Part shown: positions 1-10,849 of the stretch, in pieces
How the letters are laid out: every line of letters starts with the position of its first letter
Numbering within the stretch: the first letter of the stretch is position 1
Assembly: GCA_018389105.1 (NCBI GenBank)
Contig: JACATO010000304.1
Span: 2,666,001-2,730,000, forward strand
Reading direction: 5' to 3'
DNA: 64,000 bases
Source: Nautilus pompilius
Taxonomy: Eukaryota; Mollusca; Cephalopoda; Nautilida; Nautilidae
Program-made: the position numbers and the translations under genes
Notes under the pieces: generated by a model
What the model was told of the DNA's origin: nothing
The model's database searches: none
What the model saw: only the letters and a program-made list of their open reading frames with translations

Positions 1-1145
1 GTGAGTTCTGGCGCTGTCGTCCAAGACCATTGGTCGAGTACCAAGCGGTGGTCGTGAAAAGGAAAAATAATGGCAGACTTAAGGATTTTAACATTATTTT
101 TTACTATTTAGAATTTCATACAGAGTAAAATAAATATAATAACCATAGACAGCATTCCAGCGACGTTTCCTTTATTATAAGTTTCTGTCAGTCGCCAAGC
201 TTTTATTCGACTATCAACACAGAGTGGAAAAATTTTATCGAATAAATAGTTTTCTGAATTTCCTCAAATTACACAGGAAACGTTGAGTGGTCCAGCCAGG
301 TCTGTCATTGTCAGTATAGTAGCCCAGGATCGTGGCACCCACGGCCATTCAATCAATATGTTGGACACTGATCTCGTAAACATATTGTTGTTGGTTCTCT
401 AGAGGTTCTTCAAATTGGCACTAGCGAAAGAATTGTAGCGCACTTCATAAAAATCTTCCTGTTTTTTCTGGACTTTGTTTTACGTGGACGTCCACTGCAC
501 CGATGTATCAACAGAATTCTTGTGAACATATTGTTCAGCAACAAGACAACTGATTGCAGAATGTAGATGGCAAATTATCGCCTCTATCCCCGCAGGAAAG
601 CCAAGGATTTACACATGAGTAGATTGAGATATTATGCCTTTATTTTCGAATAACAACTCGACATGAATACGTCTTCGAAATACATCAAAAGTACGAAGTG
701 TGCTGTACAGTAAACAGTCAAAATTTTAAAGATAAATTTACTCAATCATGAAAATGTTTTAGCATTGGCTAATTTGACTTATGTCAAATGATATCGGCTG
801 TAATTTATCAAGTACATTGATAATTCTGTTACTAAAAGAATTCTTTAATCGTGCAGAAATCATAGATAATATATAACCATAAAAGATTTGTAAATGTCCA
901 CACTCAAACTCTATAATTATTTTGATAATCTCTACTGGTTTTCCGCTTAAGTGACTAAAATACATACCTGGTATTTTAAATATTTCTAAGCGTTAAGCAT
1001 ATTTTTAGATCTTCGAGACCAGTTTCATTGGTGAGTCCACAGGGGTGTATAATTAAAACCTCACATTTAATGTTTTAGAATATAATTATTTTAAAGGTCA
1101 TAAATAAATTATCTTTCTCTTTTTCTTTCGCCTGTTTATACACAG
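1..1145. other. Upstream flank of the receptor gene, no coding exon seen
   Basis: I see no convincing coding exon here. The stretch ends in a pyrimidine-rich tract (about 1109-1139) followed by CAG directly before the ATG at 1146. It is therefore most simply read as intron leading into the first coding exon, with a 5' UTR exon further upstream or outside the window. The first six bases happen to read gtgagt, a donor-like hexamer, but nothing is visible before them to support an exon. Confidence 0.5.
1110..1145 (+). promoter_or_regulatory. Splice acceptor abutting the receptor start codon
   Basis: A run of C/T bases (tctttctctttttctttcgc, from about 1112) is followed by tttatacacag and then ATG at 1146. 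This is a good 3' splice site placed exactly at the start codon, so the 5' UTR is probably on a separate exon. The less likely alternative is that coding sequence continues from an upstream exon. Confidence 0.5.
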
Positions 1146-2103
1146 ATGTCGTCTGAGGAATCGCGGAGTGTCTGGGAGAACACGACTTTATTCACGCAAA
1201 CAGACGCTGCTGGAAACCACTCGAAGACCGAGTACGGCAGAGATGAACAGCTGGCCAAAATCGAGATTACTGTCCTGGGTATCTGCCTGGCGCTGGCGGT
1301 GTTCGGTAATGTCTGCGTTCTCGTGGCTTTGATTTGCCGCAGAAAGAAAGTCACGAGAATGCACCTGTTTATCATGCACTTGAGCATCGCGGACATTTTA
1401 GTTGCTTTATTTAACCTCCTTCCCCAACTACTGTGGGATATAAACCATCGCTTCTTAGCGATTGATATCCTCTGCCGATTCATCAAGTTCATGCAGATGT
1501 TTGTCCTTTATTTATCAACTTACGTTCTGATAATGACTGCAATTGATCGATACCGCGCAATTTGCCACCCTCTGTCTAATCAAACATGGACTCCAAGAAT
1601 GGTCTACGCAATGGTTGTTTTTGCTTATGTCATTTCCGTTATATTTAGCATCCCGCAGCTGTTCTGGTTTAAATACCGAGAAATTACAAGAGGGTCAAAT
1701 GTCTATGACTGCTGGGCAACCTTCGAGCCTACTTGGATCCTAGAAGCCTACACTCTATACGTCACTTTAGTCCTATACATTATCCCTTTGATAATTTTGT
1801 GCTTTGCATACGGTAGAATATGCTACACGATCTGGGTCAAGTACAAAATGACAAAGGAGGGATGCGTGCACAAAAGCTACCGACAAGAGGTGGAGTACCA
1901 ACCCAGCACCCGTAGGGTGGAGGTCAAGTTACGAGCAAATAGTGGAATCTATCCAAGGACTCACTCTCTCAGGGGGTTTTCTAGGGCCAAGCTCAAAACC
2001 ATCAAATTGACATTTGTTGTTATTGTTGCTTACATCGTTTGTTGGTCGCCATTTTTCGTGTCACAGCTGTGGTGGTTATATGACAAAGATGCGCCTGCAG
2101 AAA
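1146..2103 (+). CDS. Vasopressin/oxytocin (conopressin)-type GPCR, coding exon 1 (TM1-TM6)
   Basis: This exon encodes residues 1-319 of a class A peptide receptor that would sit in the plasma membrane and bind a vasopressin/oxytocin-family nonapeptide. Visible marks are N-glycosylation sequons at N12 and N24, TM1 with GN at 54-55, LLPQLLWDI in TM2 (91-99), the disulfide pair C110/C189, DRYRAICHPL (134-143), the DCWATF hallmark in extracellular loop 2 (189-193), and CWSP in TM6 (299-302). The TM2 and loop-2 motifs are characteristic of the vasopressin/oxytocin receptor family rather than of related GnRH/AKH receptors. The exon ends one base into a codon at a GTGAGT donor (2104); reading on gives a stop within five codons. 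The third intracellular loop is basic and about 50 residues long. Joined to 9128-9537 the protein is 455 aa, normal for the family. Ligand and G-protein coupling are inferred. Confidence 0.93.
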
Positions 2104-3622
2104 GTGAGTATTACTAGATTCTATTTAATATTGGTAGTAGACAATCGACATGGTCCGTATTTGCGTATTGTCTTAGATAAATAAATTACAACAAAATCTC
2201 ATTACGAATGACATTAATATGAAACACGTTGTTACTTTGGCAGGCTGTAAGTCAGGGTTATGTTTCAGATGGTTTTGATAACATTATTGCAGACAAGTAC
2301 AGTAAAATTTAGTTTAAAATTACAGCCTCTTTCTTTTCGCGATTAACGAGTCTTAAGTAATACTGGTAATTTTTCTTCTTATAAGAAAACCTAGTCTAGT
2401 CTAATTATCTGGAAACATTACTTGGGTTAGTGATTTTAATCCAATTTTAATGAATAATATGTACAGAAGGAAAACTGTTAGTTATATAGAGAAAACGATC
2501 TGTAGAACATTCGTATGTGCACTGCTGGACTTCCATCAAATGCGAGAAAAACATTTTAGCAAAACATTGTATAATAAACCCTTAAAGAAAATGTTAGTTG
2601 CTTCACAAGAAGCATAATATGGGGTACATGAGCAATATAAGGGAGCTTATGTTGCCCCGTTTAAGGACGTGGACGTCACATCGTGTTGAGAGACGTACGC
2701 CTTGGCAAACGTTGCGGCGACTAACCGGCAAATCTGCCATATCGGAACGCGGACCGCGGCGGAAGATATGCTAAGCCGCTTTAAGGGATGTATCTGTAGA
2801 TGTCAGCTGTGAGCGGTTGGTTGTGATAAACACGCAGGCCTGACTTTAAAGAAAACTAGCGAATGACCTTGTTTACACTGAATCGATCGCCTTGTGGATT
2901 TAAATGTCGATGCATTTAGCGCAATAATTACTACCCGCAGATCACGAAAATTTAAAAAATGAAGTAGGTGAAGTATGTCTGACGGCTGAAATAAAGCAGA
3001 TCTAATTTAAAATAAATATAGAAACCTAACTAAAAAATTCCTAAATTGTAACGGAAATGATAATAAACTTATATGTAACCTAGTTAATCGAACTCTTTTC
3101 GTCTTATTAGTAAACAGAAATTAAATACTCCTATTTATTTATCGGGAAATATAATTAAATGTCCACATGTTTCGCCTCTCTGATCGGTAATTAGACAAAC
3201 CTTGAAAATAGAATCAAGATGACAAGACGAGATCAGTTATCTACCCTTGCTAGAAAGCTTCATCTCACTCACAGATCCAGCAGACTTATGCAACAGTCAA
3301 AAGGAAACAAAAAGTGTTTCACAAATTTTTTTAATGGTCGATATATTTTTAAAAATCCAGGCAACAACTATATTCAAAACATAAATTCCTACATAAACAC
3401 GTGACTTGGTAGATCAAAAGGCCAATGAACACTTTTATGTAGAGGATCAAGTGATCAGGCAGTTAGCTGTCTACATGCGAGCTCACGACAGGATGTTTCC
3501 TTCGTGTATCATTTCCATCTTCACGCTGATGACGATCGACCCGGTTAGTTATGTGGATATAAAACTTTTAAAAATATTAATCTTGTTACAGTATAAAGTA
3601 GTTAGCCAACTGAAACTTTAAG
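2104..3622 (+). other. Receptor intron, proximal part
   Basis: This is the first part of the 7,024-bp intron (2104-9127), with GTGAGT donor and TTTGCAG acceptor. No exon is supported. A patch at about 2650-2790 is visibly richer in G, C and CpG than its surroundings; I cannot assign it a function. Confidence 0.6.
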
Positions 3623-3911
3623 ACTCTCTCTCTGTAATGACGTCAAGTCTCTCTCGTGTGTAATGTCGTCATCTCTCTCTGTAATGACGTCAAGTCTCTC
3701 TCTCTGTGTAATGTCGTCATCTCTCTTTCTCTTTCTCTCTCTCTCTCTCACTCTCTGTACTGACGTCAAGTCTCTCTCTGCGTGTAATGTCGTCATCTCT
3801 CTTTCTCTTTTTTTCTCTCTCTCTCTCTCTCTCTCTGTAATGACGTCAAGTCTCTCTCTCTCTGTACTGACGTCAAGTCTCTCTCTGCGTGTAATGTCGT
3901 CATCTCTCTCT

Positions 3912-3957
<46 letters not shown>

Positions 3958-4015
3958 GTAATGACGTCAAGTCTCTCTCTGTGTGTAATGTCATCATCTC
4001 TCTCTCTCTCTCTCT
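3623..4015. repeat. CT-rich minisatellite with six TGACGTCA palindromes
   Basis: Polypyrimidine (CT)n tracts alternate with two short motifs, TGTAATGACGTCAAG (or TGTACTGACGTCAAG) and GTGTAATGTCGTCATC. Exact TGACGTCA octamers start at 3638, 3685, 3761, 3841, 3868 and 3962. The octamer is the canonical full cAMP response element and is its own reverse complement. Open frames across the array in both directions are low-complexity artefacts. Confidence 0.9.
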
Positions 4016-5901
4016 AACAGAAACATGACATTTAAGTTTATTTTTGCTAGTAGGAATTATACAGAAATAAGGAAGTCAAATAAAATTCTACCACTAAGAA
4101 AATAATGTCAATCAAATCCAATCTCCAAAACTCTTATTTGCAGTCAGGTCGTAAAGCTAATAGAAAGACAAATATTAATACATGTGCAGACTCGAAATCA
4201 GTCTCAGTAAAGAATAACCAGACTACTCGCTTTAAATGTTTTTGCCACTACGCTGGACCGTGTTTGTGGTGGTATGAAACAAGGCAACATGGTAACGAGT
4301 AAGAAACGGTGTCATTTGTAGAGCTTAACTGTCTGTCGTATGTAAATATTCCAACAAAACATTCGGGGTGCTTACCTACTGAAGCACGGTTTCAAATATC
4401 CTTGAAAGAACATACATTTGGCTTACATCGTGAATATTATTAGCGGAAATATCAAGCTCGATCTGTGTTAAGAATAAGCTAACATCCAGTTTCTACCGAA
4501 TACAGTCGAGTAACATTTAAATCCGCAGGGTGATTGATTCACTGTAAACGTGGTCATCTGTTACTTAGTTTTAGAGTCAGCCATGCGTGTCCATTACAAC
4601 CGCTCTTAACTAGCATTTCCCTGAGCATCTTTAATTTAGATGTTAATTGGATTGGCCCGTGTTTAGTTTAGGTTTTGTTTCTTCGGCGTCTGTTAATTCC
4701 AGTGGTTAAACACACATTTCCCTCCCAGAGGTCTGCATTCCGATATGGCATTACCGTAATATTTATCAATTTACCAACAAATTGTTATTCCAAAATAGCG
4801 GCTTTTTCTTCTGGGTAAAAGCTATTCCGCTTTTCTACTTCTTCTGAATTTAAATATCAATATTGCAGACCGGTACTGCAACTACCTCGCTCCCCTTTAC
4901 CACCTCAATCGGAGGTATCGACGGTCCATCTTATACTACTCACATGAATCCAAATCGTTATTTCAATACAGAGGTTGCTTTGTTCGCCAAACCGGTTTCT
5001 GGAATATTGGGATGAACGGTATTGCTGGTATGGATACACGGATTACGACAGACTGGGCCACCAGACGTGTGAAACACGTAGTGACCAGCCAAGAACGAGT
5101 TCTAGCCCATCAAGGCGCGGAAATCATCAACGTTCAGCCATGTGACATCTGCCTCCAAAGCCGGGGAAACACGGCCACAATTTAAACAGTTTTAGCAGGA
5201 GACGTGTCTCGCTACTAAATGCAGCAGCCTTATGTTTACAGTAATTACTGCCAAGCTAAATGCCCGAGAAATCAATCACTGAACTAAAATTAATCTTCGG
5301 CGGCTGACATTATCCAAGAAGGACAGCAGATGTCGTACATACCGAGCAGAAATGGTCTTTCAGCTTCTCACTGATTAAAGATGAAGTAAAGATGACTTTT
5401 CGTCCAGAGAATCTGTCTTCAGAAATCACAGGGAAAGCGTGGACAAATTATCCTCGAGAACTTTTACTTTCGTATATAAAAGAATTTACTACGCAATAAA
5501 TTCTCAGCGCATTTGTTTACATTAATTATGCATTCAAAATCGAAGGGAAATAAATGATTTTATAACCAATTTAGACAACAAGAATTAAGATAATTAGGTA
5601 GCTAATGTTTGATAACACTTATTTAAAAACATGTTCCACACAAAAGTTAGGTAGATACTTTATCTACATTAAATTCATTAAAATAAATATTTTTAAAGAG
5701 TTATGTCCCTTTAATTGTTAACCAAGGTGAAGAATTGAATAAATAAACTGAAATTGGCTAATAAGGGGTTTGCCTTTGATAATAGAACCTTCTTGAAGAC
5801 GTAACCATTTTATTTATATTATAAATACAGTGGTTTTATTTTTCATAAACAGTTGCTCGCTCTTCGAGGTCACCGAGAAATGTGGTTTTATATTTCAACG
5901 C
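4016..5901 (+). other. Receptor intron, middle part
   Basis: No exon or recognised element. A short stretch at about 4880-5250 has more even base composition than the AT-rich sequence around it and could be a conserved non-coding element, but sequence alone does not show this. Confidence 0.4.
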
Positions 5902-5902
5902 A

Positions 5903-5977
<75 letters not shown>

Positions 5978-5978
5978 T
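5902..5978. repeat. (CT)n microsatellite
   Basis: Nearly pure CT dinucleotide repeat with two CC interruptions, inside the receptor intron. Confidence 0.95.
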
Positions 5979-6029
5979 ACCTGACCTGACCACTTAAGAA
6001 AAAGATTTGGTGGACTGACTGAAAAGAGT

Positions 6030-6180
6030 CACTCTTTTGTACGTCATGGTATATTGAAGTGGGGTGGCCAGTTTACTCCTTTGCTCCAGATACTGCAGGC
6101 GCTGAGACGATCAAGGAACCCCAGCCAGCTGGGGGCTTGAGTCTCAGCCGCTTCAGAAGCTCAATAGGATAACCACTCTG
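6030..6180. repeat. Possible dispersed-repeat fragment
   Basis: This GC-richer block contains gtggggtggccagtttac and ctcctttgctcc. A similar string occurs at about 33395-33425 (gttgggcggccagttccc followed by cttcctcgccgcc). Two diverged copies in one window suggest an old dispersed repeat, perhaps a SINE. The evidence is only this short similarity. Confidence 0.3.
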
Positions 6181-6610
6181 AACATATTTAATAGAAGAAA
6201 ATAAACTCCCTATGTAATGCATTTCAACTTTAATTGGAATGTATTTAAAATTTAATATTCTAGTAGATTTTATTTATCTAATAAAATGCTTTTAATTCCA
6301 TGAGAGTTTCGTATGTAGTAAGTAATTTAATAAACAGAAAGTCATTGATGATGTAGAGGGCTTGCTGTGCAAAAATATCATCACTGCACTCCAAAAAGTC
6401 CTGTATATGGTGGTGGTGAGCAGGAAATAATAGTGAAAGATAGGTGGTTATCAACATTAAGGTGATGGGAAATACTTGAACTCCTCTAGTTTCTTAAATG
6501 ATTTGTTTATAATATCTTAGGTCGTTTCAAAAGTTTTGTCGGTTTTTATATTATGTTAATTTGGGATTCATTTTTTGCATGCTTGTTAAGGTGCATGTAG
6601 ATAAGTTATA

Positions 6611-7894
6611 CGAAGTCTGTCGAAAAAGTATCCGACCTTAGGCTGGGAAAAAAATTACGTACTTCGAAGTAGGCCCATTGTGCCTACACACACTTAGCCC
6701 ACCGATCCTTCCACTGCTCGAAGCACGTCTGGAATGCTTCTTCCGGAATGGCTCTCAGCTCCGCCGTCGCATTCCGCATGATGTCCTCTCGGATCTCAAA
6801 GCGGGAGCATTTCAGTGGCATCTTCATTTTGGAACAACCAGAGGTCAGAAGGAGCCATGTCTGGAGAGTAGGGAGCCTGGCGAATGAGCGAAATGCCTTT
6901 TTTTGCCAATAAACCTTGGATCAGCTGCGACGAATGAGCCGGGGCGTTGTCATGATGCAGCTGCCAATTTTGCGAGGCCCACAGATCCGGTGTCGTGTGC
7001 CAAACTGCATCACAAAGACGTTGGAGGACTTCCTGATAGTACTCCTTTGTAACTGTTTGTCCTTCTGGTGAGTATTCGTGATGTACAATGTCTCGGTAGT
7101 CGAAGAAAACAGTCAGCATCACCTTGATATTTCTCCGGACCTTGGCGACGTTGGGTGCTTCCACTGTGATGACTGAGCTTTGGTTTCCGGGTCGTACCCG
7201 TACACCAACGTCTCATCTCCAGTTATCACGGTATTCGGTATTCTGGAGCTCAGGATCCCTGTTGGCAGTATCCAGGAGGTCCTGCGCAACCTCAAGACGA
7301 AGTTGTTGTTCCTGAGAAAGCAGCTTGGGCACAGATTTCGATGCCACTCTGCGCAAGCAGAAATCCTTTAAAATTGCATGTGCAGAATCTTTACTGATCC
7401 AAACCTCGTCACCAATTTCCCGCACCGTCAAACGATGATCCTCCATCATCAAGGTCAGCACTTTCTCGATAACAACTGCACTGTAGCTTGTTGACGGCCT
7501 CCCGGAACACTGGTCCCTCCCCCCACCGATTAGCGGCCATCTTTGAACCTGTTGTACCATTCTTTTATTTGGGTAACACCATGGCATTGTCATCAAAAGC
7601 CTGCTGAATTTTGAGAATTGTTTCCGCTTGGGTATCTCCAAGCTTTTGGCAAAACCTTATGCAAGATCATTGCTCCACACGTTCCGTCATCACAGACGAA
7701 ATGAAGATGCGACGAGTAAGTAGTACAGCACCTCACACGCTGGCTGCCTGACAGCTACTGATGTATCAAGCAAGCCCGCCAAAACCACGCATGCGCATGA
7801 AGGCATGCGGCTCCACTATGCACACTTTTGCCTCCCTATCGTCATTGCTTCCCACGGGAAAAATTAAAGTCTGATACTTTTTCGACAGACCTCG
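6611..7894 (-). mobile_element. Decayed mariner element nested in the fold-back element
   Basis: Inverted termini read cgaagtctgtcgaaaaagta on the left and, reverse-complemented, cgaggtctgtcgaaaaagta on the right. They are flanked by TA at 6609-6610 and 7895-7896, so the element is 1,284 bp. Removing it restores the sequence ataagttatatatcg, which matches the uninterrupted mariner copy near 41190. It therefore inserted after the fold-back element formed. Confidence 0.92.
6670..7700 (-). pseudogene. Broken mariner transposase
   Basis: In three reading frames on the minus strand one can follow a whole mariner transposase: a helix-turn-helix part with SGRPSTS and LTVREIGDEV, then TGDETLVYGYDPETK (first catalytic D), LHHDNAPAHSS (second D) and YSPDMAPSDLW (third D). 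Second and third D are 34 apart, the D,D34D mariner signature. The N-terminus has an early stop, the frame shifts near 7213, shifts back near 7160, and shifts again near 6835. It cannot make an intact enzyme. Confidence 0.9.
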
Positions 7895-7965
7895 TATATC
7901 GTTTTTAGCCTGTGCTATGGCATAAATTATGAAAACCTAACTTTTAAAAATCCTAAAATGGATAT

Positions 7966-8363
7966 TTGTTTCAGTGTTCTGAATGGAGCAAGGATAGAAT
8001 AGTTTTTTTATTCCACTTGCTTCACGAGTTCAAAATACGTCAGAAAGCGAGCGAGGCAATTTGTACCATTAAGCAAACATGGGGCACGGAAACAGCAAAT
8101 GAACGTACACTACAACGATGGTTTGCAAAGTTTCGATCAGGAGATGTGAGCCTCGAAGATAATGAACGTAGCGGACGTCGTTCCAGCTGTGATGACGACC
8201 GTCTGAAAGCCTCATTTAAAGTCGATCCAAGAAAATCAGTGTGAGAAATTGCTGGAGAGCTTGAGGTAAGCACCGCAACTGTTTCGCAGCTTCTTGATGC
8301 ATTCGACGAGGTGAAAAGGTTTGACAAGTGGGTGCTTCACGAATGGAATGAACAACAACAAAA
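7966..8363 (+). pseudogene. Mariner transposase N-terminal fragment (left arm of fold-back)
   Basis: The frame from about 7990 encodes the paired-type helix-turn-helix region of a mori-like mariner transposase: ERTLQRWFAKFRSGDVSLED, then SSCDDDRLK. A TGA at 8242-8244 interrupts it where the family has an arginine in VREIAGEL. The frame then continues through STATVSQLLDAFDEVKRFDK and WVLHEWNEQQQN. Everything from the first catalytic aspartate onward has been deleted. Confidence 0.85.
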
Positions 8364-8490
8364 TTGTCGATTTGAGATCTTCTGTTCGCTTGTCAACAGA
8401 AACAAAAAACATCACAGCTGAAAGGTACTGTCGTGAATTAAACGTTGTTAATCAGAAACTCTCCAAACAACAGCCGGCATTGGTGAATCG

Positions 8491-9058
8491 ATGATTTTGT
8501 TTTTATTCATTCAACTCGTGAAGCACCCAGTTGTTAAGCCTTTTCACCTCGTCGATTGCATCAAGATGCCGGGAAACAGTTGCAGTGCTTACGTCAAGCT
8601 CTCCAGCAATTTCTTACACTGCTTTTCTTGGATCGGCTTCAACTGAGGTTTTCAGACGGTCGTCATCACAGCTGGAACGACGTCCGCTACGTTCCTAATC
8701 TCCGAGGCTCACATCTCCTGATCGAAACTTTGCAAACCATCGTTGTACTGTGCGCTCATTTGCTGTGTCCTTGTCCCATGTTCACTTGATGGTACAAGTT
8801 GCCTCGCTCTCTTTGCGACGTAGTTTGAACTCGTGAAGCAAAATGGCACGAAAAACTATTCTATCCATGCTTCACTCAGAACCCTGAAACAAATATCCAT
8901 TTTATGATTTTTAAAAAGGTAGGTTTTGCATAATGTACGCCAAAGCACAGGCTACAAGACGATATATAACTTATCTACATACACCTTCACAAGTATGCAA
9001 AAGGTGAACCCAAAATTAACATAATATAAAATCCGACAAAACGTTTGTAACGACCTGA
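8491..9058 (-). pseudogene. Inverted second copy of the mariner 5' region (right arm)
   Basis: Read on the minus strand, this repeats the left arm from the 5' terminus through the helix-turn-helix coding region (TVQRWFAKFRSGDVSLG, SSCDDDRLKTS, STATVSRHLDAIDEVKR), with stops at different points from the left arm. It replaces the 3' part of the element. The arms could form a stem of more than 500 bp. Confidence 0.85.
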
Positions 9059-9127
9059 TATGATCTATATGTAATAGATTTCTGATATTACTTGATTAAA
9101 CTTCGGTCTCCTCCCTTGTTTTTGCAG

Positions 9128-9537
9128 ATCAAGCATTGGCGGTGATATTGCTTTTGGGCAGTTTGAACAGCTGCTGCAACCCCTGGATCTATCTGGCATT
9201 CAGCGGAAGTTTGCTGCAAGCGCTGATCCCTTGCAAACGACGTATGTCTCGCCGCCAGCAGGCGCAAAGCAGCAACAAGGTAAGCATGAACTCCACCCGG
9301 GAGCATCCCATCGAGATGAAGGCGGTTCGCAAGTTTAAACGAATGGATTCGTCTGGCTCGTCAAACACCCAACTCACTCTGCTGCGTAACAGCTCCATGT
9401 CTGCGAGTCGGAAATCAGGCCGATTCATCCCCCCGGAGGAGGGACCGCGATCTCCCCACGTCAACAAGAGGGCGCTAGTGCGTCAGCAGACCACTGAGAC
9501 TGTCAGAAAAGCCAATGCTCAAGGCATACACGTCTGA
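9128..9537 (+). CDS. Vasopressin/oxytocin-type GPCR, coding exon 2 (TM7 and C-tail)
   Basis: The acceptor is TTTTTGCAG at 9119-9127. The codon split by the intron is A|AT (Asn320). The exon encodes the family signature SLNSCCNPWIY in TM7 (331-341, containing the NPxxY motif), then a basic juxtamembrane segment and a Ser/Thr-rich tail ending at TGA 9535-9537. The CCNPWIY string is typical of vasopressin and oxytocin receptors and confirms that this is the 3' part of the gene begun at 1146. The tail (342-455) has many basic and Ser/Thr residues that could be kinase or arrestin sites. Splitting the gene between TM6 and TM7 matches the intron position known for vertebrate oxytocin and vasopressin receptors. 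Confidence 0.93.
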
Positions 9538-9590
9538 AATAATGAAATAACTTCTCTTTGTAAGATATCATGACAATATCAACAACCGAA

Positions 9591-9596
9591 AATAAA
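9591..9596 (+). terminator. Polyadenylation signal AATAAA for the receptor gene
   Basis: The canonical AATAAA lies 54 bp after the receptor stop codon, followed by a T/G-rich segment (ttttggtttggcgtgtt), as expected for a 3' processing site. Confidence 0.6.
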
Positions 9597-10602
9597 TATA
9601 TTTTGGTTTGGCGTGTTAAAGGTAATTTAAAATAGAACTGAGTTATTAACTTCCACTATTTATTGTTGGCTTTGATTACTTTTTAACTATCGTTAGTGGT
9701 GTAATAAAAAAATATTTACGTTTTGGTCGTGTATACGCTAAAGTAAATTCAGAATTTCATTCTGAATAATAAGTTTACGTTAGATGTCAGATTTATGTCG
9801 ATAAAATAGCATCCAAGTTGAAAATATAAGGTTTTCCTTGAAGACATTAGAAAAGCCTAGTTTGTCGGATTTACTTAATATAGTCACGTGATTTTGTTAA
9901 CAGAAATCTAATTTTACTGCTAAACGAACAAAAAAGGCTCAAGTTCAGTTGTAGCTCCACTTACTTTATTTCCCGACCCTATGACGCCATCATGTCTTGT
10001 CAATGTGATCTAAAATCGTCACTCATTAAAATAAAAATTCTAGGTATGTAAGTACGAAACTATTTACTGTAGGAGCCATCATTGGTTGGTGTTGCATACT
10101 TTATCTGTAAACACGTCACACAAGCAACCGTGGCGGACGTGTTAGAAGTCAAATGGGTTATGACAATTTTCAAATCCATCCTAGATACGATCTAGAAGAC
10201 TTTAAGAATGGCTGTCCTATCCGCAGCGCCAAAGTAGAGTAAACTTTACTGACGTCACAAGCAGATCAAACTGAAATTACAGCTTTCTCTTTCTACTTTT
10301 AGTGAGGAGGTAGAGGAAGAGATTGCGACTATAATCGCACCTAAGATAGGGTTCAGATGTAGCTCTAAACGTACACGGTCAATTAACCGGAAGCAAACCA
10401 CGTGTATACGAATGGTTTAAATAAAATATAATCCATTTTCCATCCTCGCCCCACGAAATCTAACTCACCTTTTGTTTACAAAACTAAATAATGGAGTAAA
10501 TAAAACAATCAGTGGATAAGTCGCGCAGGCTACATGTAACTTAACGGCACTTATTTTCTTAAATATTAAACTCATTGACAGTGATTATTTATAGTTTTTA
10601 GC

Positions 10603-10645
<43 letters not shown>

Positions 10646-10672
10646 TTAATAAATAGTAGTAATAATAAGAAG
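10603..10672. repeat. (AAT)n microsatellite
   Basis: Trinucleotide repeat of aat/taa, degrading into agt and aag triplets at its right end. Confidence 0.95.
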
Positions 10673-10849
10673 AAGAAGGATAAGAAATGTTAAGAATTTG
10701 AATTTAAAATATCTAAAAAAGAAACGGAGAATTTTATATTTCATTAATTTGCGTCACAGCTTCTTTTATTACGAGAACGATCCAGATAATTCCTTGTTGT
10801 CCACTGTATCATGAATGTAGCCAGTCTAATTAATGTTTCATTAACATGC

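Larger units (their letters stand above)
6518..9060. mobile_element. Fold-back, internally deleted mariner (mori-like) with long inverted arms
   Basis: The element is bounded by TA duplications (6518-6519 and 9059-9060) and begins and ends with taggtcgtt...ttttgtcgg-type termini. The left arm (6520-6610 plus 7897-8363) and the right arm (8491-9058) are inverted copies of the same mariner 5' region at high similarity. A spacer of about 127 bp (8364-8490) keeps a short transposase piece (encoding ITAERYCREL). The left arm encodes the helix-turn-helix half of a mori-type mariner transposase (FRSGDVSLED, CDDDRLK, STATVSQLLD). The catalytic aspartates are missing and both arms carry stops. The left arm is split by the mariner at 6611-7894. 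It lies in the receptor intron and is not autonomous. Confidence 0.88.

Noticed and set aside
3602-4028. Long open frames on both strands across the CT/TGACGTCA array
   Set aside because: They translate to Ser-Leu or Arg-Glu runs generated by the dinucleotide repeat and have no protein character beyond it.
8040-8327. Minus-strand frame inside the fold-back mariner
   Set aside because: It is antisense to the transposase fragment on the + strand, which carries the recognisable helix-turn-helix motifs.
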